A DNA stretch of 64,000 bases from Myxococcales bacterium (GTDB lineage: Bacteria; Myxococcota_A; Polyangia; Polyangiales; Ga0077539): assembly GCA_016793325.1 (NCBI GenBank), contig JAEUKI010000075.1, positions 358,266-422,265 on the forward strand. Direction: 5' to 3'. The stretch's first letter is position 1. Each line of letters opens with the position of its first letter. Positions 33,598 to 41,900 of this stretch are shown in pieces. Position numbers and translations under genes: made by a program. The notes under the pieces are model-generated. The model did not search any database, was not told where the DNA came from, and saw only the letters and a program-made list of their open reading frames with translations.

Positions 33598-34745
33598 CGC
33601 TCGTGCGCGCCGGAGGGTACACCATCGCTGGCTGCGCTCGGCGAACGTTGCTGTCCCTCCGTCGATCGGGCCTCGATGCGCGCGATGGCCCACTGCGCCA
33701 GCGCGAGGAGGGACGCGTTCGACTCGCGCGCGAGCGTGGCGCGGAGCGCGGGGATGTGCCGCGCGTCGCCGGTGTTTCCGAGGACGATGAGCGCGTTGCG
33801 AACGAGCCCGTCGCGCCCCGGTCGTCCGAGGGGGGAGCCGACGGTGAGCCGTCTGAACTCTGCGTCGTCGAGCGCGAGGATCGACTCGACGGTGCGCGTG
33901 GACCAACGTGTTCCGAGCGCAAACTGCGGAGAGACCTCGCGCGGGACGGGGCTCTTGTTGAATGGACAAACGTCTTGGCAGTCGTCGCATCCGTAGAAGC
34001 GATCGCCCATCGGCGCCCGCAATTCTTCGGGGATCGGGCCCTCGTGCTCGATGGTCAAGAACGACACGCACCGCCGCGCGTCGAGCACGAACGGCTTCGG
34101 AAACGCTTCGGTCGGACACGCGTCGAGGCACAGGGTGCACGACCCGCATCGCGACTCGAGGGGAGAGTCCGGAGCGAGCTCCGCGGTCGTGACGACCTCG
34201 CCGAGGAGCGCGAACGACCCGAGGCCCGGCGCGATGATCAGGCCGTTTTTTCCCACGAAACCGACGCCCGCGAGGCGAGCCCACACGCGCTCGAGGATCG
34301 GCGCGGTGTCCACCATCGGGCGCGCTTCGCAGCCCGTCTCGCTTCGAACAAACTCCGCGAGTCTCCGGAGTCTCTTTCGAAGAAAGTTGTGATAGTCCTG
34401 ACCCCGCGCGTACGACGCGATCCGCCCGCCGCGCAGCCCCGCGGCGCCCGCTTCGACCGCGGCGCGATCGGTCGCGGATCGCTCAGCGGGGCGGTAGTCC
34501 GTCGCGCACACGATCACACTGCGCGCGCCTTCGAGCACAGCGGTCGTGTCCAGGGTGCGACGCGACTCCTGGTTGTGCGCGAGGTAGGCCATCGAGCCGT
34601 GCATTCCGTCCGCGATGAACGTTTGGTAACGAGAGAAATCCTCTGAAATGTCTTGGACGCGCGCGACGCCTACGCGCGCGAATCCGAGCGCAGACGCCCT
34701 GGCTCGAATGCGTGCTTCGACGCGCTCTGTTCCCTCGGTGATCAT
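33594..34745 (-). CDS. queG: Epoxyqueuosine reductase QueG
   Basis: The product is 383 residues, a normal length. It reduces epoxyqueuosine to queuosine in tRNA, using cobalamin and two 4Fe-4S clusters. Seen in order: GFARVGVARVQDISEDFSRY, GMHGSMAYLAHN, ARSVIVCATDYRP, GKNGLIIAPGLGSFALLGEV, the first cluster motif CGSCTLCLDACPTEAF near 197-212, SFLTIEHEGPIPEELRAPMG, and the second cluster motif CDDCQDVCPFN near 254. The C-terminal ~80 residues form a HEAT-like helical pair with RNALIVLGNTGDARHIPALR. It is the first gene of a three-gene unit and diverges from the FHA-GGDEF gene across 72 nt. Confidence 0.95.
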   Translation of the reverse strand: MITEGTERVEARIRARASALGFARVGVARVQDISEDFSRYQTFIADGMHGSMAYLAHNQESRRTLDTTAVLEGARSVIVCATDYRPAERSATDRAAVEAGAAGLRGGRIASYARGQDYHNFLRKRLRRLAEFVRSETGCEARPMVDTAPILERVWARLAGVGFVGKNGLIIAPGLGSFALLGEVVTTAELAPDSPLESRCGSCTLCLDACPTEAFPKPFVLDARRCVSFLTIEHEGPIPEELRAPMGDRFYGCDDCQDVCPFNKSPVPREVSPQFALGTRWSTRTVESILALDDAEFRRLTVGSPLGRPGRDGLVRNALIVLGNTGDARHIPALRATLARESNASLLALAQWAIARIEARSTEGQQRSPSAASDGVPSGAHER

Positions 34746-34817
34746 GGAAATTCCGCCGATCAGTCGCTTGACGGTAAATCAAACTCAAAACAAACTCGTC
34801 GAAGTTCTGTTGCTCCA

Positions 34818-35738
34818 ATGACGAGGGATCCCGACGACAGCGGCGATGATTGGGGCGGTCGAACCGTCATTCAACCAATCGACGGTCAGGCCGCGAGCGC
34901 CGGCGTGGGCGATTGCCTCGTGATCATCTACGCGAAGGACACGACCAACCTGGGCAAGCGCTTTGTGCTCGACGCGACCGCGCCTGCGGTGTCCGTCGGG
35001 CGTGGGACTGACAACGTCGTCGTTCTCCCCGCGGAGGGCGTCTCGCGCAGGCACGCGCGCTTCGAGCGCCGCGAGAGCAACTGGGTCGTCATCGACCTCG
35101 GCTCGACCAACGGAACGTACGTCAACGACGAGCCCGTCACCGAGCACCGACTTCGCCGCGGCGACCACGTGAAGATCGGCGACTCGATCTTCAAGTTCTT
35201 GTCGGGCAGCGACGTCGAGGCCGCGTACCACGAAGAGATCTACCGGATGACCATCGTCGATGGTCTCACGCAGGCCTTCAATCGACGGTACTTCTTCGAG
35301 TCGCTCGACCGCGAGATGTCTCGCGCGCGTCGCTACCGCCGCCCGCTCGGGCTGGTGATGCTCGACATCGACCATTTTTCGCGGGTGAATAATACCTACG
35401 GCCACCTCGCTGGCGACTACGTGCTTCGCGAGATTTCGAACCTCGTCCGCGCGCGCATTCGCCGCGACGAGATCTTCGCTCGCTACGGCGGCGAGGAGTT
35501 CGGCATCATTTTGCCCGAGACAGACCTGCGCGGAACCAACCACGTCGCCGAGAGCATTCGGTCGATCATCGCCGCGCACCCGTTCGTGTTCGAGCGCGAG
35601 CAGATCGCGGTCACCAGCTCGCTCGGCGTGGCGGAGCTCGACGACTCGCTCGCGATGCCCGAGGCCTTCATTCAACTCGCGGACGAGCGGCTCTATCGCG
35701 CCAAGCACGGCGGTCGCAACCGCGTCGTCGCCGAGTGA
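34818..35738 (+). CDS. FHA-GGDEF diguanylate cyclase
   Basis: From ATG at 34818 the product is 306 residues. The FHA domain at about 40-125 has VGRGTDNVVVLPAEGVSRRH and DLGSTNGTYVNDEP, the phosphothreonine-binding loops. The GGDEF domain at about 140-300 has DGLTQAFNRRYF, LDIDHFSRVNNTYGHLAGDY and the active-site loop GGEEF near 223-227, so it should make c-di-GMP. The inhibitory I-site is RRDE rather than RxxD, so product feedback may be weak. The same architecture occurs in Bdellovibrio DgcB, which is needed for prey invasion. A kinase-phosphorylated partner is implied by the FHA domain. The stop overlaps the next gene's ATG. Confidence 0.92.
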   Translation: MTRDPDDSGDDWGGRTVIQPIDGQAASAGVGDCLVIIYAKDTTNLGKRFVLDATAPAVSVGRGTDNVVVLPAEGVSRRHARFERRESNWVVIDLGSTNGTYVNDEPVTEHRLRRGDHVKIGDSIFKFLSGSDVEAAYHEEIYRMTIVDGLTQAFNRRYFFESLDREMSRARRYRRPLGLVMLDIDHFSRVNNTYGHLAGDYVLREISNLVRARIRRDEIFARYGGEEFGIILPETDLRGTNHVAESIRSIIAAHPFVFEREQIAVTSSLGVAELDDSLAMPEAFIQLADERLYRAKHGGRNRVVAE

Positions 35739-36475
35739 TGCGCGCGCCGTTGTTGGCGTTGGCCCTCGCGGTTGTCGCTGGTGCGTCTCGGTCGCTCGCG
35801 CACCCGTTCGGCCTCTCGTCGTCCAATCGACTGTTCGCGGTCGAGCCCGATCCCCGCGGCGCTCGCGTCGCGTACGTTCTCGACTTCGCGGAGCTCCCGA
35901 CGACCGACGAGCTCACGCGGCTCGACCGCGACCGCGACGGACAAGTGACGCCCGCAGAGCGCGAGTCGTACCTCGACGCGCTGTTCGAGCGCCTCCAAGG
36001 CGAGTGGCGATGGACGCTGGACGCGAGACCCGTGCGCCCGCGCGTCGTCGCGAGGAGCCTCGAGGTCGCGACGGGCGAAGCGAATTTGCACACGCTCCGG
36101 ATCGTCGCCGAGCTCCGAATCGACCGTCCGTCGCCGGTCGATCCGAGGGCGGCGTTCTCCATCGGAGTTCGTGACGACAGCTACTCCGAACGACCCGGAT
36201 GGCGAGAGCTTCGAGTCGAGAGCTCGAGTTCGATGCGCGCCGACACCGAGTTCGGAGCGGCAGACCCGACGATCCTCGCGCGCCGCGCCGCCGGAGAGCG
36301 CGTCACCCTGCGCATGAACGAGGCCCGTTGGCGACTCAGCCCGATCGCGGCTGCTCCCCCAGCCCCCGCTGTCGTTCGGCGATCCCCCGGAGCCTCGGCC
36401 GCTCGTTGGTTGCTCGTCGCGATCGCCGCGCTCGTCACAGCGGTCGCGCTCGTTCGACGGCGCGCCGCGCGGTGA
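35738..36475 (+). CDS. Secreted/membrane-anchored protein with EF-hand-like loop
   Basis: From ATG at 35738, overlapping the GGDEF stop (TGATG), the product is 245 residues. A GTG at 35735 is an alternative start. The signal peptide (LLALALAVVAGASRSLAHP) is cleavable. The mature N-terminus, HPFGLSSSNRLFAVEPD, resembles the N-terminal soluble domain of HupE/nickel-transporter-like proteins. DRDRDGQVTPAE near 66-77 is a calcium-binding EF-hand-type loop. A single transmembrane helix (WLLVAIAALVTAVALV) followed by RRRAAR closes the protein, so it is anchored at the C-terminus. Translational coupling links it to the cyclase, but a shared function is unproven. Its stop abuts the sigma factor's stop. 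Confidence 0.75.
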   Translation: MRAPLLALALAVVAGASRSLAHPFGLSSSNRLFAVEPDPRGARVAYVLDFAELPTTDELTRLDRDRDGQVTPAERESYLDALFERLQGEWRWTLDARPVRPRVVARSLEVATGEANLHTLRIVAELRIDRPSPVDPRAAFSIGVRDDSYSERPGWRELRVESSSSMRADTEFGAADPTILARRAAGERVTLRMNEARWRLSPIAAAPPAPAVVRRSPGASAARWLLVAIAALVTAVALVRRRAAR

Positions 36476-37171
36476 TCACGCCGCGAGCGAGAGGCCCTCT
36501 TGCTCGAGGAGCTTCTCGAGTCGCGTGCGGATCTTGTGCTTCTTCGAGTAGACCGTCTTCACAGAGATGCCCATTTCGTCCGCGATCTCTTCGGGCGTCC
36601 GGCTCTCGACGTAGTAGAGCATCACGAACGTGCGGTCCTTGCGCGAGAAGTGCGAGAGCAGACGCTCGACCTTCGTGCACGCCTCGCGCTGTGCGGCGCA
36701 CTCGTACGGGTCCGGCGAGGCGCACACGCGCTCTTCGGCCATGGCGATCGGATCGGCCACGGGCTGACGCGACACCGAGCGCAGGTAGTCCCACGCGCAG
36801 TTGATCGCGAGCATGCCGATCCACGTCCCGAGCTTGTTGCCCTTCTCGGGCTTGAACATCCGGAGCTTGTGGAGGTCGTTCGCCATGAGCGCGCCGTAGA
36901 AATTCGCGTGCACTTCGCGCACGTCCTCGGGGCCGACGACCGTTCCGAAGCGCACGGTGACCTTCGTGATGCAGCGCCACACGAGGCGGTCGAAGCGGCG
37001 CACGAACTCGCGCCACCCAGCGTCGTCGTGCGCGAGCAACAGCTCGATCAGCTCGATGTCAGAGATCGCCGCGAGCTCCGTCGTCACCGGTCGAACGCGA
37101 CGCACTCCGATGGTCGGGGTCGTCGTGGCGGTCGATGTGCTCGAGCAAGCGGCGGTCGTCGTGTGCTGCAT
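36476..37171 (-). CDS. ECF-type sigma-70 family RNA polymerase sigma factor
   Basis: From ATG at 37171 the product is 231 residues. Region 2 is seen in WREFVRRFDRLVWRCITKVT through WIGMLAINCAWDYLRS; region 4 in LLSHFSRKDRTFVMLYYVES followed by TPEEIADEMGISVKTVYSKK, the helix-turn-helix that reads the -35 element. The ~35-residue Thr/Ser-rich N-terminal leader and the TVVGPEDVREVHANFYGALM insertion are unusual. The frame extends upstream to 37273, but that part is not sigma-like. No anti-sigma gene is adjacent, so control is probably by other means. The 211-nt region 37172-37382 upstream shows AT-rich stretches (around 37245-37275) that may hold its promoter. Confidence 0.88.
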   Translation of the reverse strand: MQHTTTAACSSTSTATTTPTIGVRRVRPVTTELAAISDIELIELLLAHDDAGWREFVRRFDRLVWRCITKVTVRFGTVVGPEDVREVHANFYGALMANDLHKLRMFKPEKGNKLGTWIGMLAINCAWDYLRSVSRQPVADPIAMAEERVCASPDPYECAAQREACTKVERLLSHFSRKDRTFVMLYYVESRTPEEIADEMGISVKTVYSKKHKIRTRLEKLLEQEGLSLAA

Positions 37172-37382
37172 GGCGCTCAATCTCCGGGAAGCTTCCAGAG
37201 CAGCGCGCGTACCATCGACCGAGAGCCAGCTTCCGGGCGGGGAAAAGTTAGAAATCACCAATGATTTCAACAAAGGCAGGGGAAGCGTTGGACGGCACTC
37301 GTGGAGAAGCGTTCACAGGCCCTCGTTGAGCCCGGAAGCCCCATGAGCCACTCGTTCGGTCGCCGCTCCCCGTCGGCGATCG

Positions 37383-38324
37383 TCAGGCTACTCGAGTCGC
37401 CGCTCTGGGACGACGGCGCCACGCGAGCGTCACCATCGCCGCGCCGAGAAGCCACCATCGGGCGCGCGTTGGCTTGGAAATTCCCTCGTGAACGCTGCAT
37501 CCGCCGACGGCCCGCCCGCCATCAGGGGCCGGCGCGAGGCCTCCGTACGGCGTGTCGTTGCACACGAGGTTCGGGCGCGTTGTCGTCCCCGGAGCGTCGC
37601 ACTGCATGCTCGGTCGGCGGTCGAACGCGTACACGTCGCAGATGCCCTCGACGTCGTCGGCGGAGAGCGTGCGGCGGCTCTCGCCCATTCCCGCGGTGGG
37701 CCACATCACGGCGCGATCTTGATCGCTGTGCCCGAGCCCGAGCGCGTGTCCGAACTCGTGCGTCAGGATCGTCGGGAGATCCGCGGTGTCCGGCATCGGC
37801 ATGCCCGTCGAGAACACGAACCCCGCGGGGTTGGCGTCGGTTCGTTGGTTGAGCTCGACGTCGGCGTCGAGGATCTCGCCCGTGCGCCGGTCGAACGACA
37901 CGATCGTGATCGCGATCGTTCCCATGCGGTGCAGCGTGTCGAGGCGCCACTCGGAGTTGAACCACACGGCGTTGGCGTTGGGACCGCCGTGGTTGATCCC
38001 CGAATACACGCGGGTGTCGTCGATCACGCGCAGCTCGAACGCTGGCGGATCCATCGTCTCACCTGGGCAGCCGACCTCTGCGGACCAGCGCGCCGCGGCG
38101 GACGTCGCCTCGGTCTTCAGCGTCTCGAACGGGATGTCGATCGATCCATCCGTGTTGAGCGAGAGCCCCGTGCACGCCGAGCACCACATGAGCGGAACGC
38201 CCGTCGTCGAGCACTCACCCGCGGCGCCGCGGATCGTGGATGACCTGCAAAACGCCGAGGATTCAGAGGTCGCGACCGTGGCGCCGAGCGCGAACGCCAA
38301 CGCGACGAGCGTTCGATTCGTCAT
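37383..38324 (-). CDS. Secreted matrixin-type (M10) metalloprotease with MYXO-CTERM-like end
   Basis: The product is 313 residues. A signal peptide (LVALAFALGATVATSESSAF) precedes a catalytic domain with PFETLKTEATSAAARWSAEV and ELRVIDDTRVYSGINHGG. The zinc motif HEFGHALGLGH lies near 187-197, and MWPTAG follows as the Met-turn. The C-terminus GGCSVHEGISKPTRARWWLL, then a hydrophobic stretch and RRRPRA, resembles a MYXO-CTERM sorting signal with a single Cys rather than the common pair. It overlaps the preceding gene by 4 nt and closes the unit that starts with the two macroglobulin-like genes. It is predicted to be a secreted or surface protease. Confidence 0.9.
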   Translation of the reverse strand: MTNRTLVALAFALGATVATSESSAFCRSSTIRGAAGECSTTGVPLMWCSACTGLSLNTDGSIDIPFETLKTEATSAAARWSAEVGCPGETMDPPAFELRVIDDTRVYSGINHGGPNANAVWFNSEWRLDTLHRMGTIAITIVSFDRRTGEILDADVELNQRTDANPAGFVFSTGMPMPDTADLPTILTHEFGHALGLGHSDQDRAVMWPTAGMGESRRTLSADDVEGICDVYAFDRRPSMQCDAPGTTTRPNLVCNDTPYGGLAPAPDGGRAVGGCSVHEGISKPTRARWWLLGAAMVTLAWRRRPRAATRVA

Positions 38325-38935
38325 CGCGCGCCTCGCACGACCGCGAGCAGTTGTTCGAGGGGAAGGCCCGCGCGAGGCATCGCGGTGCGCGTCGCGAGGG
38401 TGTTCGGGCGGCGCTGCGCTGCGGTGGGCCCGGTCGAACCTTCGACGATCATTCCTTCGGCCGCGGGGCGAACAACGACGGATCCCGAGGGCGTCGCTGC
38501 GGTTGGCGCGAGGCTCGAGAGCGGAAGAATCGATGCAGTGAGGTGCGTCAGGTAGTAGCGGCCCGGGGCGCGATCCTCGGCGCGCGTGACGAACGCGACG
38601 AACGTGTCGCCGCGCTCGACGCGTGGAACGCCAGGAATCGTCTGACCGATGTCGCCGAGCACGCCGCCGGGAACGCGCAGCGTGAGCGTCTGTCCCGGCG
38701 CGAGCGAGCCCTTCATCGCGACGCGCACTTCGAGCTCGCAGTCCGTCACGATGAGCCGCCCTTCCCAGAGCGCGCGGGTCGATCGCACGGTCGCCACGAC
38801 GACCACGTCAGCGCGCGACGAGAGCTGCTCGACCGTCACTGGAACGACCGTGGTCGCGTGCGCGTCGGGCGCAGAGAGCACGAGCGCCGCGCACGTCACC
38901 ATCGAGACCGCTGACAAGAGCGCAGACTTGAACAT
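38321..38935 (-). CDS. Secreted protein that accompanies matrixin genes
   Basis: From ATG at 38935 the product is 204 residues. The signal peptide (MFKSALLSAVSMVTCAALVL followed by SAPDAHA) is clear. The mature part is beta-rich: VVPVTVEQLSSRADVVVVAT, then VRSTRALWEGRLIVTDCELEV, RVAMKGSLAPGQTLTLRVPG, GVLGDIGQTIPGVPRVERGD and FVAFVTRAEDRAPGRYYLT. From general knowledge of myxobacterial genomes, proteins of this kind often sit next to matrixin-like proteases; their function is not known. The stop overlaps the matrixin ATG (ATGA), and the gene lies 45 nt after the second macroglobulin gene. A role as a propeptide-like partner or inhibitor is speculation. Confidence 0.72.
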   Translation of the reverse strand: MFKSALLSAVSMVTCAALVLSAPDAHATTVVPVTVEQLSSRADVVVVATVRSTRALWEGRLIVTDCELEVRVAMKGSLAPGQTLTLRVPGGVLGDIGQTIPGVPRVERGDTFVAFVTRAEDRAPGRYYLTHLTASILPLSSLAPTAATPSGSVVVRPAAEGMIVEGSTGPTAAQRRPNTLATRTAMPRAGLPLEQLLAVVRGAR

Positions 38936-38980
38936 CACTGCCGGGTTGCAATTGTGGCAGCGATTCACCCGAGCGCGCAA

Positions 38981-41900
38981 TCAGCGTCCGGGCGATGGAG
39001 CGCTGGCAGCGCGCGTCGCACCTGGGGCGGTCGCGCCCGCGGTGGTCGTGGTCTCTCGGGGCGGACGCGCTTGGAGCGTAAACGACCGCGGCGGCAGCAC
39101 CGACATCCGCGTCGGGCGGTCTTCTGCGTAGGCCACCACGCTGAGCCCTGCGACCGATCCGCGCAGCATCCAACGGAGCGCGAGCGGAATCGTCACGTTC
39201 TGGTCCTTCGTGATCGACGGGAGCACCAGCCGCAAGAGGCCTCCGTCGCGCAGCTCGAGGCTGCTGAAGCTCGACCGCAGCTGCGAGAGCGTGGCGCCGT
39301 CGAGCACGGATCCCGCTGGCAGTTGGATCTCGACCGCGACGCGCGTGGCGGCGGTCTGGCTCGTTCCCGTGATGGTGAGCTCGAGGGCCGCGCGTTCGCC
39401 GGCGTAGCCCACGTCGCCCTGGATCGCGAGGGACACAGGGCCCTCCGAGCGCGGGGCGCTCGGGCGATCGTAGACGGCCTCCCAACGCGCGATGAGCGCT
39501 GCGCCGTTGGCGTCCTGGCCGATCGCTCGAAGCGCGATCGATGCCTCTCGCGCGTCGCCGAGCGACCACGTCGCGCGGCCGTTTTCGAGCGCGAGCTCGC
39601 GCGTCTCGCCGTTGACCGTTGCGCGAACGCGCGTCGGCGCCTCGAGTCCGAACACGCCGAACGCCGCGTCCGCGAGCAGCCAGAACGCCACTTCGCCGCC
39701 CGCCCGCATCGCGAGGTGCGCGCGCACCGCGACGCCCCGGGCGAGCTTCTGCGCGAGGGGGAGCTCTCCGCGCTGCTGCGCCGCGAGGGCCATGGCCGCG
39801 GTGGCCGCGAGCACTTCTTCGAGTCGAACGCGACCCTCTCCTGCGGCCACGAGCGCGCCTCGCGCTCCCTCGTCCACGATGAAGGGCTTGGCGCGCTCGT
39901 ACATTTGCCGCGCGCGCGCGTCGGTCGGATCGGTCAAGAGCAACGCGGCGGCTGCGCGCGCGAGCACCGTCGGCTGCGCGGCGTGCGTCGTGTGAATCGA
40001 TCGAAGCGACTCGCGCGCGGTGGCGATGAAGCTCGCGACGGCGTCGACGCCTTCGCTCTCGTTTGGCGCCGCGGCGCCCGAGGCGAGCGCGGCGAGCGTC
40101 GCGGCCTGCGCGCGAACGCGACCGGCGACAGGATCTGTGTCCGGGAGGGCGACGTTGAGCGACGAAAACTGCGCTCGCGAGAGCGACAGCGCGCTCTGCG
40201 CTTGCGTGTCTTCTTCGTCCGCGGTGGCCCAGTGGACGAGCGCAGCCGCCGTCGACAAGAGCGGCGAGGCGTTGATCGAGCGGCCAGTGGCCTCGCCCGT
40301 GACGTCACCCGAGGGGCTCTGCGCGGCGAACACCGCGTCGCGAAGCGCGACGGGAACCGCGCGCCCCGAGAGCGTGTACGCCCACGCGATGAGCGCGGGA
40401 TCCGTGCGGCGAACGCGGTCGAACTCGGGGTCGTCCGCGAGCCCTGCGGGCGTGCTGATCAGCAGCCGCGCGACGATCCCTCGCGCGCCCGCGGGGATCG
40501 ATCCGTGAAGGGAGAGCTCTTCGCCGCGCGCTGCGCCCATGACGTCGTCGCGAAGCGCGAGCCCGCCGAAATCGCTCGTCACGGGCGCGGTCGTGCTGCG
40601 CAAGAGCGCGCCGTTGGTGTCGAGCACGCGCACGGTGACGGCGCCTCGGCCCACGCTCGTCGCGTCGACAATGATCGGGACCTCCGCGCTCTGCCCTGCG
40701 CCGACGGTGATCGCGTTGGTCGCGGTCGCGCGGACCGATCCGTCGCCGGACACCGCGACGCTGTAGCGATGATCGTTGGCGTCGAGGTTTGTGACCGTGG
40801 CCACGACTTCGATCGGCTCACCGACGCGAACGCGCGGAACGGGCGGGCGTAGCTCGTCGGACCGCGGGCTGAGCGGGAGCGAGATGAGCACCGGCGTTCC
40901 TGCGGAGAACGTGCGCGTCGCGTAGGTCGAAGAGCCGTCGGCGCCGAACGCGTGAACGATCGCAGTCCACGTTCGTGGCTCGTCGTCGACCCGCGCTTCG
41001 ATGGTCGTTGCTCCCGTGAGCGCGACGGACGGGCGGAGGATCGAGTCTGCTTCGTAGGGGCCGCGCACCAACGCGAGCGCGAAGTTGTGGTCCGGAGCGC
41101 GCGACGGGAGCGCGTTCCAGTTGGGGCCAGCGCTGCCGCCGTCTCCGCCGCTCTCGCTCTCGCTGTCGCTGTATTCGCCGTCGAACTCGTCGCCGAACGC
41201 GCCGCCCAAGCGCGCGATGGTCGCGCGTCCGAGCTCGACGCCGCGGAGGCGCGCGATGAGTCCGTCTTCGTCCACGGCGCGCGCGTACGCTCCGCCCGAG
41301 GGGAGCACGCGGGCGAAGGGATCGCGCACGTCGTCGCCCGTTCCGATGCGCTCGTCCGGGCCGCCGCTGACCAGCTCGAAGCCTGGAACGGGCGCCAAGA
41401 ACGCGAACCGCGATCGTCCGCCGGGCGCAGCGCGGAGCTCGAAGCGATTGCCCCACCCGTCGACCATGTCGTCGGGCGAGATCGTTGTGGTGTTTCCATC
41501 GCTGTCTTCGACAGAGAATTCACCGGCCGCCGCGATCTGTCGGAGCCACACCGTGGGATCACCACGCCAAGACCAACGAAGGTCCAGCGAGTGTTGGTTG
41601 ACGAACTGCCGGAGCGCGACGAGCAGCACGAACATGCGCTTTCGTGTGATGCGCCGCGCGACGTTGTCGAACGTGAACGACGCATCGAGCCGACGCAGGT
41701 CGTCGATGGTCATCGGAGCGCCGCCGAGGTTTCGCGCGCCGCCCGTGGTGTCCTCGCTGTTCGAACGGAGGATCGCGTCGAAGATCTCGCGGTTGAACTC
41801 CCATCGCGCGCCGTTGCGCTGTCCGACGTCGGCTCGCCGCGTGCGGACCATCGTCGCGATGTGGTTCTCGATGCGCTGGAAGATCAACGCGAGTCGACCC

